Source: an uncultured SAR86 cluster bacterium
GTDB taxonomy: Bacteria > Pseudomonadota > Gammaproteobacteria > Magnimaribacterales > D2472
Assembly: GCA_902605165.1 (NCBI GenBank)
Contig: CACLBJ010000006.1
Span: forward strand, 1-52,430
Direction: 5' to 3'
Length of the DNA: 52,430 nucleotides
In this document: positions 19,154 to 26,947 of the stretch, piece by piece
Layout of the letters: every line of letters begins with the position of its first letter
Position numbering within the stretch: the stretch's first letter is position 1
Translations under genes and position numbers: made by a program
Notes under the pieces: generated by a model
The model's database searches: none
Seen by the model: only the letters and a program-made list of their open reading frames with translations
Told to the model about the DNA's origin: nothing

Positions 19154-19180
19154 AAAAAGCTCTCAACAAGAGAGCTTTTT
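19154..19180. terminator. Bidirectional rho-independent terminator
   Basis: An 11-base-pair perfect inverted repeat, AAAAAGCTCTC / GAGAGCTTTTT, with a 5-base AACAA loop, begins one base after the M14 peptidase stop. A-tract on one side and T-tract on the other let it serve both the M14 gene (+) and the convergent cupin gene (-), whose stop is 11 bases beyond. Confidence 0.93.
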
Positions 19181-19190
19181 ATAATCTTCA

Positions 19191-19586
19191 TTAGTCAATA
19201 AATACTGTGTGATCTTTGCCCTCTTCTGCAATCCTTATAACTAAAAGTTGTTGGCAAGTTCCTTCAGGCAATGATGGTGTATCCGCTTCACCACCGTGGA
19301 CCCAGTCTGATCTTTCAAACCAGTACTCATTCTTTGAATAATTTTGCCAATCTCCTGACGATTTAGATTGTGAAGTTCCATCAAGAACATACACAAGTGT
19401 TCCAGCAGCTGGATGAAAATGTTTAGGAGTTCCATCTTGATTACAAGAGTTTCTTCTTTCAACGTGCATTACCATCCCATTGCCTAAACCAAATACTTCA
19501 CTTGATATTAGACCTGGAAATGTTGGTTCATCGTCACCAAGAATTGGAAAACTAATTAAGAATGTTAATAAAAAATATTTATACAT
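19191..19586 (-). CDS. Exported cupin-domain protein
   Basis: A 131-residue protein with an N-terminal signal peptide (MYKYFLLTFLISFPILG) and a single small cupin barrel: VMHVERRNS, HFHPAAGTLVYVLDGTSQ and the later W-V-H-G-G-E-A. The histidines of HFHP and VHGG are the likely metal ligands. Such secreted cupins have varied or unknown roles. AAGGAG lies 6 bases before the ATG. It follows the next gene upstream by 10 bases, so the two exported proteins form an operon. Composition is less AT-rich than most neighbours. Confidence 0.82.
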   Translation of the reverse strand: MYKYFLLTFLISFPILGDDEPTFPGLISSEVFGLGNGMVMHVERRNSCNQDGTPKHFHPAAGTLVYVLDGTSQSKSSGDWQNYSKNEYWFERSDWVHGGEADTPSLPEGTCQQLLVIRIAEEGKDHTVFID

Positions 19587-19596
19587 AAGTAACTCC

Positions 19597-20277
19597 TTAC
19601 TCAGATGAATATATTATTTGGCATTGCTCAACAGTTTCTTCAACAATTTCGTCAACATACTGTTGTGCTTCATCCCATAGCGATCCCCAAGAAGCGCCTG
19701 CTAGATACTCATCAATAATTCTTCCAGCATCTGCGCCGCTTTCGTGAATAGTTCTCATATGAAATGCTTCAGTTCCTCCACCAATAGGTGCAAAAATACC
19801 AATTTGAATATCATGGCCCTCTTCTTGTTGTGCTTTTTCTAATTTTGTCATAGCTGCAACATAAGATTTCCAATCATTTAATCTAACCTTCCAGACTCTT
19901 TCAAACCCTGGATCTAGCTCAAATGCTTTTAAAGGCACAAAAGTAGCTGTGAACATTGGCTCTCTAAGTCTTTGAAATGAAGAATTAGCTTTAAAGGGAT
20001 CATATAAAGATGATGCATTCATAGCGACTTCAGTACTTGGAAAAGCATTCCATACAAACATCTGGCCTGGATATGATTGACCAGAAGTAGTTACACAAAC
20101 ACCTGCAACATCCACTCCAGTTTGTTCAAAAACAGCTGGATTATTTTTCATATAAGTTACATATCTATCAACATCAGCAGCTTTAACAAATAAAGTGTTA
20201 AATGCACCTTCAGGATGGCCATCAGATACTGAGTAAGTTGATAAAGTTAAAAGTGATAAAGTTAATAATTTTTTCAT
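19597..20277 (-). CDS. Exported protein of unknown function, possible tandem ferredoxin-like fold
   Basis: Not recognised with confidence. The 226-residue protein has a signal peptide (MKKLLTLSLLTLSTYSVSDG). Two halves look related in plan: FNTLFVKAADVDRYVTYMKN and the later WKVRLNDWKSYVAAMTKL, each a strand followed by a helix, as in dimeric alpha/beta-barrel proteins of the NIPSNAP or ABM type. Strong GGAGGAAA lies 8 bases before the ATG, suggesting high expression. It heads a two-gene operon with the cupin protein. One cysteine pair (C61 region and near the C-terminus) could form a disulfide in the periplasm; this is inference. Confidence 0.6.
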   Translation of the reverse strand: MKKLLTLSLLTLSTYSVSDGHPEGAFNTLFVKAADVDRYVTYMKNNPAVFEQTGVDVAGVCVTTSGQSYPGQMFVWNAFPSTEVAMNASSLYDPFKANSSFQRLREPMFTATFVPLKAFELDPGFERVWKVRLNDWKSYVAAMTKLEKAQQEEGHDIQIGIFAPIGGGTEAFHMRTIHESGADAGRIIDEYLAGASWGSLWDEAQQYVDEIVEETVEQCQIIYSSE

Positions 20278-20348
20278 AAAATTTCCTCCGATATATAAAG
20301 TAATATAAAAACTTATTAAGTTAAATAGTTTTTGTAAAAAAATGTTTA

Positions 20349-21746
20349 TTAATCAGACATATAAAGCCCAAAACCTTCTTGAAGCTCTATAAGATCATTC
20401 ATACTAACTACAGATGATTTTGTATAGAAATCTTTTGATTCTTTTGTAAACAAAATATAGTTTAAAAGATCGGTATCACTCTTATATAAATTTTTAAGGT
20501 TGTTGCTATTGCAAAACTCTTTAAAATCTTTCCTTGCTTTATCAACAGTCATTGATTCAAAAGTTTGATCATGAGACTTAGAATCAACTATTTTTAATAA
20601 AGCTTTATTAACATCACCAGGTATTTTTCCATAATCACCTTTTACAAGATCAATAAATTCCTTATTCAAGTTTTTATAACGCTCATTATCTAAAACATTT
20701 AGCAGTGCTTGTGCACCAATTATTTGAGATGTAGGGGTTACAAGTGGAATATATCCAACATCTTCACGGATTCTAGGTATTTCCTTAACTAAATCATCCA
20801 ATTTATCTGATTTATTTAAATCAAGAAGTTGTTTTTCTAAAATACTTAACATGCCACCTGGAACTTGGTTTATAAGCATTTTTATATCAACACCTTTCAT
20901 TGAACCCTCGTATTGACCATATTTATTACGTATATTTTGAAAATAATCAGAAATTTCAGCTAATTCATTCATATTAAATGGATTATCATTTTCGTCGTAA
21001 ATCATTGATATAAGGCTTTCTGTTGCTGTATGAGCATAGAGGTTAGAAAATGATGAAATAGACGTATCGATGTTATCAACACCCGCCTCATAAGCTTTAA
21101 AATTTGTAGCATCAGATAAGCCAGTTGTGGCATGAGTATGAAGATGTATTGGAATATTTAGATTTCTTTTTAACTTTTTAATAAGATTGTAAGCAGTTTT
21201 AGGTTTTAACAATCCTGCCATATCCTTAATTCCAAGTGATTTCGCACCAGCGTCTTCAATATCTTTAGCTAATTCCAACCAATATTTTTCATTATGAACT
21301 GGGCTAGTTGTATAGGATATTGTTCCTTGAGAATTACCATTATATTTATTTACACACTCTATCGAATAGGCAATATTATTAATATCATTGAGAGCATCAA
21401 ATATTCTAAAAATATCAATGCCATTTTCAGATGACTTTTTTATAAATAGATCTATAACAGTACAATCATACTTCTTATAACCCACTAAATTCTTACCGCG
21501 TAAAAGCATTTGAAGCTGAGTCTTTTTAACATTAGACTTAATAACCTTTAACCTCTCCCAAGGATCTTCATTTAAAAAACGAAGACAGCAATCATATGTT
21601 GCACCACCCCACACCTCGAGAGAAGAAAAACCTACGTTATCAAGTTTTGAAAGTATAGGTGTCATATCTGATAGACGCATTCTTGTAGCTATTAAAGATT
21701 GCTGACCATCTCTTAAGACTAGTTCGGTGATAGAAGGATACTTCAT
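20349..21746 (-). CDS. Carboxyltransferase subunit, oxaloacetate decarboxylase alpha / pyruvate carboxylase B type, without biotin domain
   Basis: The 465-residue protein is the carboxyltransferase TIM barrel that moves CO2 between biotin and pyruvate or oxaloacetate. Motifs: LRDGQQSLIATR at the N-terminus (metal aspartate), SSLEVWGGATYDCCLRFL, the carbamylated-lysine strand IKDMAGLLKP, and the metal histidines in HLHTHATTG. The conserved GGMLS and GYIPLVTPTSQIIGAQALLNV segments follow. It ends without the biotinyl domain (no A-M-K-M motif), whereas OadA is about 590 residues. A separate biotin carrier and either a biotin carboxylase or the membrane OadB must be encoded elsewhere. Nothing in the sequence decides between decarboxylase and carboxylase. 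It follows the YeiH gene by 8 bases. Confidence 0.85.
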   Translation of the reverse strand: MKYPSITELVLRDGQQSLIATRMRLSDMTPILSKLDNVGFSSLEVWGGATYDCCLRFLNEDPWERLKVIKSNVKKTQLQMLLRGKNLVGYKKYDCTVIDLFIKKSSENGIDIFRIFDALNDINNIAYSIECVNKYNGNSQGTISYTTSPVHNEKYWLELAKDIEDAGAKSLGIKDMAGLLKPKTAYNLIKKLKRNLNIPIHLHTHATTGLSDATNFKAYEAGVDNIDTSISSFSNLYAHTATESLISMIYDENDNPFNMNELAEISDYFQNIRNKYGQYEGSMKGVDIKMLINQVPGGMLSILEKQLLDLNKSDKLDDLVKEIPRIREDVGYIPLVTPTSQIIGAQALLNVLDNERYKNLNKEFIDLVKGDYGKIPGDVNKALLKIVDSKSHDQTFESMTVDKARKDFKEFCNSNNLKNLYKSDTDLLNYILFTKESKDFYTKSSVVSMNDLIELQEGFGLYMSD

Positions 21747-21754
21747 TTATATAA

Positions 21755-22663
21755 TTATAAGCTTGTCACTGTTACAAATGATATTAAAACTACAGTTAGC
21801 CATAATAAGATTGGATAAGCTAAACTGGATAAATTATTAATATGTTTAATTTCTGATTGAATGGCAATAAAGAAAATACCGATATTTATAAATACAATAC
21901 TCAGTAATTTAGAAATATCAAAAATCGGAACAGGTAAAGTAAATATATTTGAAACAGTAATTGCAATAAAAAACAAAATAATAAATCTTGGTAAATCTTT
22001 AAAATTTACTGACCTTTTTTCATTTTCCATAAAAGCAATCAAGGCAATTAGAGGTAACAACCATATAGTTCTACCAATCTTAAGAGTTGCAGCAGTTTCA
22101 CCAGCTTCCTCACTATATAAAAAACCCGAGCCTACAACTGATGCTGTATCATGAATTGCCAACGCTGAAAATAAACCAAACTGCATATCTGATAAACCTA
22201 AAAATTTTCCTATAATAGGAAATAAAACTAAAGCAACGGTGTTCATTAGAAAGATTATGAAAATAACTAGTGATATCTGATTAGGCTTGGCTTTAATAAT
22301 TGATGATATAGCTAGAGCAGCTGTAGCTCCACAAATAGCTGTTGCAGATGAGATTAAATATACAAACTTCTTATCTAAATTTAGTAATTTCCCTAAAAAT
22401 ATCCCTAAGAGAAAAGTCATCAAAACAAAGATACTTATAATTGGAAAATAATTAATGAACAAATCTGAAATTTTATTAAAGCTAATAGAAAAACCAAGCA
22501 AAACAATACCAGTTTGTAATGGAATAGAACCAATTTTTGAAATAAATTCCTTAATATTATCTTTTAATACAATTCCTAGTAGCAAACCCAAAACCAAAGA
22601 AATAATTGGATTTTGAAAGAAAGCTACTGATATTAATAAAATTGCTATTAATAACTTATGCAT
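21755..22663 (-). CDS. YeiH/UPF0324-family membrane transporter (putative sulfate exporter family)
   Basis: A 302-residue polytopic membrane protein with about ten hydrophobic segments. It matches the YeiH family through LGLLLGIVLKDN, IPLQTGIVLLGFSIS, ATAICGATAALAISSII, the ALAIHDTASVVGSG motif and LKIGRTIWLLPL. Family members are called putative sulfate exporters, but the substrate is not well proven. It lies upstream of the carboxyltransferase in one transcription unit and diverges from the TolB-like/TPR gene, with 42 bases between the starts. Confidence 0.88.
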   Translation of the reverse strand: MHKLLIAILLISVAFFQNPIISLVLGLLLGIVLKDNIKEFISKIGSIPLQTGIVLLGFSISFNKISDLFINYFPIISIFVLMTFLLGIFLGKLLNLDKKFVYLISSATAICGATAALAISSIIKAKPNQISLVIFIIFLMNTVALVLFPIIGKFLGLSDMQFGLFSALAIHDTASVVGSGFLYSEEAGETAATLKIGRTIWLLPLIALIAFMENEKRSVNFKDLPRFIILFFIAITVSNIFTLPVPIFDISKLLSIVFINIGIFFIAIQSEIKHINNLSSLAYPILLWLTVVLISFVTVTSL

Positions 22664-22705
22664 CTTATAATTTTAAATCATTTAATTTTTTATTATTATA
22701 TAAAA

Positions 22706-24196
22706 ATGAAAAAGCTAAAGATTGCACTTCATTTCATTAGGATAAAGCTTAAGAATATTGGAAATATTCTTATAAAAACATCCGCTGCATATGCTGTAGC
22801 ATCATTTGGTTTGATTCAAGTAGCGAGCATTGTTACAGACAATCTATCTACTCAGATAATGTTTGGTATTTCTAGTGAATCTTTTATGCAGCTCCTATTT
22901 ATAAGTGTTCTGATTTTATTTCCTATTGTTTTAATAATTTCATATTTAAGTAAGAAAAAATCTATTGATAAAGAAACCTTAGCAAACTTTGATGTTAACA
23001 ACTCTACTATTGAAGACTATAGACCAAAAATTGGTTTGGTACCTTTTGAAAACTTAAATAATGATAATGATGGAGAGTTTCTTGTGGATGGGATTGTTGA
23101 AGATTTGATAACTGAATTATCTATGATAAAAGAAATATCTGTTGCTACAAGAAAAACCTGTTTTGGACTTAAAGGTAAGGACTATACATCTCAATCATTT
23201 AAAGATGAGTGGGGTTTTGATTTCATCGTATCAGGCTCTATAAGATCCTCAAATGATAGATTGCGTATATCAGTTGAACTGAGTGATATGAATGATGACA
23301 GAGTTATTTGGAGTAATAAATATGACCGAATAAATACAGATATTTTTGAAATCCAAGACGAGATAGTTACTAAAATTATTAGATGCATAGTTGGAGAAAT
23401 TGAAATAACTAGTTTAAAAAGAGCACACAGAAAACCTACAGAGAGTATGACCTCGTATGAATATACTCTTAAAGGTAGAGCTCTAAATCAAAAATTTGAT
23501 AAAGAGGCAAATGCTGAAGCTATAAAGATGTTAGATGCAGCAATTGAAGCCGACGATACTAATGCACTTCCCTACTCCTGGAAAGCATGCACGATTGGTC
23601 AAGCAATGACTCTAGGTTTTAGAGAGAAAAATGATGAGAATATGGAAGAATTTCTTGGATCTTTAAGTAAAGCAAATGAGCTTAATGATAATGATTGGAA
23701 TACTAATAGGATTTTAGGTGAGGCTAACCTAACACTTCAAAACTTCCAACAAAGCAAGATTTATGCAACAAAAGCATACAATGCAAATCCAAATCATCCA
23801 TTTGTGTTATCAATATATGGAGATGCTCTAATCAGGAATGATGAAATTGAAAGTGGAATAAAGATATTTGAAAAAATGTATAAATTAGAACCAATACCAG
23901 CTATGGATAGTAATTCAGATAGGCCACTTAAAAAATTATTTTTAGCATATTATCTAAATAAGGATTATCAAAAATGCGATGAAATCTTTAAACAGATTGA
24001 AGAACATGGCTTTCAAGATTGGTTTATTTATATGCATATTAAAACCAAACAAAATATAGAATATGTAAAAGATAGTTGGTATAAAATGGGTATTGAAAGA
24101 TTTAAAGATCTTAACTGGAAAGATGAAATCTCATTATTTCATTTAAATGACAAAGAACTTAAATCATCTTTAGAATCTTTTGCTGAATCTCGTTAA
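22706..24196 (+). CDS. Membrane-anchored TolB-like / TPR protein (orphan sensor-type module)
   Basis: A 496-residue protein with an N-terminal membrane module of two helices (about 22-42 and 61-80) of the kind found in class III adenylate cyclase and CadC-like regulators (here SAAYAVASFGLIQVA). Then comes a TolB-like N-domain (about 107-235: IGLVPFENL, FLVDGIVEDLITELS, VSGSIR, NDRVIWSNKYDR) and a C-terminal TPR region (about 250-450: SYEYTLKGRALNQ, AEADDTNALPYSWKA-like helices, NPNHPFVLSIYGDAL). No cyclase, DNA-binding or kinase domain is present. I start at the ATG at 22706; a longer frame from 22658 would overlap the start of the divergent yeiH-type gene. It overlaps the next gene by 17 bases. 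Confidence 0.72.
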   Translation: MKKLKIALHFIRIKLKNIGNILIKTSAAYAVASFGLIQVASIVTDNLSTQIMFGISSESFMQLLFISVLILFPIVLIISYLSKKKSIDKETLANFDVNNSTIEDYRPKIGLVPFENLNNDNDGEFLVDGIVEDLITELSMIKEISVATRKTCFGLKGKDYTSQSFKDEWGFDFIVSGSIRSSNDRLRISVELSDMNDDRVIWSNKYDRINTDIFEIQDEIVTKIIRCIVGEIEITSLKRAHRKPTESMTSYEYTLKGRALNQKFDKEANAEAIKMLDAAIEADDTNALPYSWKACTIGQAMTLGFREKNDENMEEFLGSLSKANELNDNDWNTNRILGEANLTLQNFQQSKIYATKAYNANPNHPFVLSIYGDALIRNDEIESGIKIFEKMYKLEPIPAMDSNSDRPLKKLFLAYYLNKDYQKCDEIFKQIEEHGFQDWFIYMHIKTKQNIEYVKDSWYKMGIERFKDLNWKDEISLFHLNDKELKSSLESFAESR

Positions 24197-25049
24197 ATCA
24201 AAAAAAGGTAGCCTCACATTAGTATTTATTTATTATGTAATTTCTTTTTATCTATCTTATATATTTACTAAGACTATTGATCTCAATGGTTGGTCACTTC
24301 TATTGGTTTGGCATATCACTGCTACCGTAATTATTTTTTTATTTTCTAAAATACATAATAATTCAAGTATTTATGATCCCTTCTGGCATGTTGCACCAAT
24401 CCCAATTGTTTTTTATATTGCTAGTCAGTCTTCTTTATCTAATTTTCAACAAAGTTTAGTTTTATCAGCATTTTTATTTTGGGCATTAAGACTAACTTAT
24501 AACTGGTTTCTTAATTGGACTAATTTAGATCATGAAGACTTTAGATATATAGATTTAAAAAATAATAATAAGTTATTGGCTTTTGTTAATGATCTTTTTG
24601 GTATACACCTGATTCCAACATTAATCGTTAATGCAAGCCTATACCCTATCTACATTGCTTTAACTTCTGACAATCTCAATAACCTCGTTTATGTTGGTTT
24701 TACATTAATAATACTTGCTGTTGTAGTTCAGTATATTGCAGATTCTCAAATGAGAGATTTTAGAAAAGATCAAAATAATTTGGGCAAAACTATGAAATAT
24801 GGTCTTTGGAAATATTCAAGGCATCCTAATTATTTGGGTGAAGTGTCTTTTTGGTTTGGTTTATATATTTTTGCTGTTGCTTCAGAATCTACTTCTATAT
24901 GGTTATTAGCTTGTCCAATGGTTATGTTAGCTTTATTTGTATTTATATCTTGCCCCATGATGGACAATAGAAGCCTTAAGAAAAGATCAGACTACAAAGA
25001 ATATATGGATAAAACGCCTCAATTAATAATGTGGTTTGTTAAAGATTAA
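24180..25049 (+). CDS. DUF1295 / steroid 5-alpha-reductase-like membrane protein
   Basis: A 289-residue membrane protein with about seven hydrophobic segments. The C-terminal signature GLWKYSRHPNYLGEVSFWFG followed by a final P-Q-L-I-M-W-F is the DUF1295 and isoprenylcysteine-methyltransferase or 5-alpha-reductase-like fold, which binds NADPH or a methyl donor at the membrane. The role is unknown; a lipid or steroid reductase is possible. The N-terminal D-P-F-W-H-V-A-P segment is also typical. The only plausible start is TTG at 24180, inside the end of the upstream gene, so the two are translationally coupled. It meets an unrelated gene tail to tail 4 bases later. Confidence 0.85.
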   Translation: MLNLVKSKKGSLTLVFIYYVISFYLSYIFTKTIDLNGWSLLLVWHITATVIIFLFSKIHNNSSIYDPFWHVAPIPIVFYIASQSSLSNFQQSLVLSAFLFWALRLTYNWFLNWTNLDHEDFRYIDLKNNNKLLAFVNDLFGIHLIPTLIVNASLYPIYIALTSDNLNNLVYVGFTLIILAVVVQYIADSQMRDFRKDQNNLGKTMKYGLWKYSRHPNYLGEVSFWFGLYIFAVASESTSIWLLACPMVMLALFVFISCPMMDNRSLKKRSDYKEYMDKTPQLIMWFVKD

Positions 25050-25053
25050 TTAT

Positions 25054-25581
25054 CTATCGAATACTTGCTTTAAATGATCCTCCTTTTGTTTGCTCAAGTA
25101 ATTCATCAGCATCTAGTTGACCCTCACCATAGATTTCTGATTCAAACCAATCAATAAATTCCTTATCTCTAGTAGTTTTCCAGAAATCCCAAGCTGATCT
25201 AGCTTTGTCAGTTTTCATTGTTCCAAACTTTAGCGCATTCATACGTATATCTAAATGTTTTTTATCAACAAACCCTTTATGTACCTTTTCATAAGCGTCA
25301 AAAATATCAACAAGGCACATAATAATAAACATTGTTGATCTCCAGTTCTCGGCATCAGTAAGTTCATCTGATGACCAGTCTTTCGATAAAAAATTTGCAA
25401 ACTCACCATCTTTAGCTGTGGCAAAATATCTCTCATATTGACGTTGAGTTAAAGAATGTCCAAATTGAGCTTTAGTTATTTCATTTTGTTGATGTATTTG
25501 TACACCTAAATAAACAACAGATACAACAACACCAAGAGCAGCTATTATCTGAACGATGAGTATGATTAAATCAGAGTTCAT
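25054..25581 (-). CDS. Membrane-anchored protein of unknown function
   Basis: Not recognised by name. The 175-residue protein has one N-terminal membrane helix (IILIVQIIAALGVVVSVVYLGVQI), followed by a Q-Q-N-E-I-T segment and a helical, charged cytoplasmic or periplasmic domain rich in Trp, Phe and Asp (FLSKDWSSDEL, AWDFWKTTRDKEFIDWFES). This layout, a short anchor and then an all-helical domain of about 140 residues, is common among hypothetical proteins of marine bacteria. No convincing ribosome site is seen. It stands alone between a convergent and a divergent gene. Confidence 0.65.
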   Translation of the reverse strand: MNSDLIILIVQIIAALGVVVSVVYLGVQIHQQNEITKAQFGHSLTQRQYERYFATAKDGEFANFLSKDWSSDELTDAENWRSTMFIIMCLVDIFDAYEKVHKGFVDKKHLDIRMNALKFGTMKTDKARSAWDFWKTTRDKEFIDWFESEIYGEGQLDADELLEQTKGGSFKASIR

Positions 25582-25602
25582 AAATATACATATTACTTTA
25601 AT

Positions 25603-25630
25603 TTTACATAATTTAAATATTAATTATAAA
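25603..25630 (+). promoter_or_regulatory. Candidate promoter for the 25673 membrane-protein gene
   Basis: TTTACA at 25603-25608 and TATAAA at 25625-25630 are separated by 16 bases and lie 42 bases before the start codon of a gene with a very strong ribosome site. The DNA here is nearly all A and T, so the match could be chance. Confidence 0.35.
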
Positions 25631-25672
25631 TGTGTAAAATAAATACTTACTTCACATTTAAGGAGGAATATA

Positions 25673-26110
25673 ATGGAAGAAGCTTTAGTTCAAAGCGCAA
25701 TGGCGGAAATAGCAATGTGGGATGCGTTTGCAGCTGGAAGATCAGCTAATGCAACCGGATTTCTTGCTATAGTTTTAGCTGTATGGGTTGCAGCAAGATT
25801 TAGCAGCGTTTCGTTAGAAAAAAATGTAAACATGTTAGGAAAAGTTTTTGTAACAGCTTTTGCTGTGGGAGTTTTTCTTACAGGTTTAGTTGTATATGGA
25901 AACATTGGTGGTCTTTATGAAGGTCATGCTCTAGCATTATCAACACTGGATGCTGCTAACGGAGATATAGACTTAGGTCCAGGCTCTCAAGCATTTGTAG
26001 CTGCAATGGCAGAAGGCGGTAATATGATAGGAAAAGTTGGTGGCATGTTAATGCTAGTAGCTGCTCTTGGTATTGCTGTTATACCATTATGGGTTAATAC
26101 AAACGACTAA
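25673..26110 (+). CDS. Small three-helix membrane protein of unknown function, apparently highly expressed
   Basis: Not recognised. The 145-residue protein has no cleaved signal but three hydrophobic segments: about 27-45 (ATGFLAIVLAVWVAARF), 58-80 (VFVTAFAVGVFLTGLVVYG) and 117-141 (VGGMLMLVAALGIAVIPLWV). It is unusually rich in alanine and glycine and visibly less AT-rich than its neighbours, with frequent GCA, GCT and GTA codons. The ribosome site AAGGAGGA 5 to 6 bases before the ATG is the best in the window, and a strong terminator follows. This monocistronic layout suggests an abundant protein. The alternate-strand frame in the same place is a shadow. Confidence 0.8.
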   Translation: MEEALVQSAMAEIAMWDAFAAGRSANATGFLAIVLAVWVAARFSSVSLEKNVNMLGKVFVTAFAVGVFLTGLVVYGNIGGLYEGHALALSTLDAANGDIDLGPGSQAFVAAMAEGGNMIGKVGGMLMLVAALGIAVIPLWVNTND

Positions 26111-26130
26111 TTAGTCATTTCAATCCAGTA

Positions 26131-26159
26131 ACGCCTATCTTTCGATAGGCGTTTTTTTT
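26131..26159 (+). terminator. Rho-independent terminator
   Basis: A 9-base-pair perfect stem, ACGCCTATC / GATAGGCGT, with a TTTC loop, is followed by a run of seven to eight T. It lies 20 bases after the stop of the small membrane protein and separates it from thiD. Confidence 0.95.
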
Positions 26160-26164
26160 ATAAT
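26159..26164 (+). promoter_or_regulatory. Candidate -10 element for thiD, inside the terminator tail
   Basis: A perfect TATAAT begins on the last T of the preceding terminator and ends 6 bases before the thiD ATG. Transcription from it would begin at or next to the ATG, giving a leaderless mRNA. No good -35 is seen at the right distance. Confidence 0.35.
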
Positions 26165-26170
26165 CACAAA

Positions 26171-26947
26171 ATGTCATTTATACCAAAAGTACTAATAATT
26201 GCTGGTTCAGATTCTGGTGGTGGAGCTGGTATTCAAGCAGATATTAAAACAACTTCATATTTCAAAGGATATGCAATGACTGCAGTAACAGCTGTAACTG
26301 CACAAAATACTGTCGGTGTTCAATCAATATACCCTCTACCAAAACAAATAGTTATTGATCAAATTAATTCTATTACCAACGATCTTGCACCAGATGTTGT
26401 GAAAATTGGAATGTTAGCTAATTTAGAAATTATTAAATATATAAGTATGAATCTTTCTAGTTACAAAATTGTTCTTGATCCAGTTATGGTAGCCACATCT
26501 GGAGATGTGCTTGTAAGTGATGATGTAATAACTTCAATAAAAAATAATCTCATAAGTAAATCTTTTTTGATAACTCCAAATATTTACGAAGCTGAAATTC
26601 TGAGTGAAGTTAAGATTTGCAATGTTGAAGATCAAATAGAATGTGGAATAAAACTGTTAAAACTTGGATGTAAAAATGTATTAATTAAGGGTGGTCATGG
26701 AAACTCACATAATGTATATGATGTCTTGATTACCTCTGATGGTGATGAACATATATTTAAATCTAATAAAATTAAAAGTACAAACACTCATGGAACAGGA
26801 TGCTCGTTAGCAACAGCTATAGCTACGAATATAGGCCTTGGTAAAAATATAAAAGAATCAATTAAAGTTTCTATTGATTATGTTCAAAGTGGTATTAAAA
26901 ATGCGCCTGATTTTGGTTCAGGAAACGGTCCTATTCGCCATTTTTAA
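26171..26947 (+). CDS. thiD: Hydroxymethylpyrimidine / phosphomethylpyrimidine kinase
   Basis: ThiD phosphorylates HMP and HMP-phosphate to HMP-diphosphate, the pyrimidine half of thiamine. The 258-residue protein has the ribokinase-fold motifs: IAGSDSGGGAGIQADIKT at the N-terminus, MTAVTAVTAQNT, VLDPVMVATSGD, and the catalytic glycine-rich anion hole THGTGCSLATAIA with its aspartate/cysteine region. The length is normal. No Shine-Dalgarno and no TPP riboswitch fit in the 11 bases between the terminator tail and the ATG. It overlaps the convergent transporter gene by 17 bases. Confidence 0.96.
   Translation: MSFIPKVLIIAGSDSGGGAGIQADIKTTSYFKGYAMTAVTAVTAQNTVGVQSIYPLPKQIVIDQINSITNDLAPDVVKIGMLANLEIIKYISMNLSSYKIVLDPVMVATSGDVLVSDDVITSIKNNLISKSFLITPNIYEAEILSEVKICNVEDQIECGIKLLKLGCKNVLIKGGHGNSHNVYDVLITSDGDEHIFKSNKIKSTNTHGTGCSLATAIATNIGLGKNIKESIKVSIDYVQSGIKNAPDFGSGNGPIRHF

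Noticed and set aside
22658-22705. Upstream start for the TolB-like/TPR gene
   Set aside because: It would overlap the start of the divergent YeiH-type gene, and the added residues look like non-coding AT-rich DNA.
26160-26171. TPP riboswitch before thiD
   Set aside because: Only 11 bases separate the terminator tail from the ATG, far too few for the aptamer.
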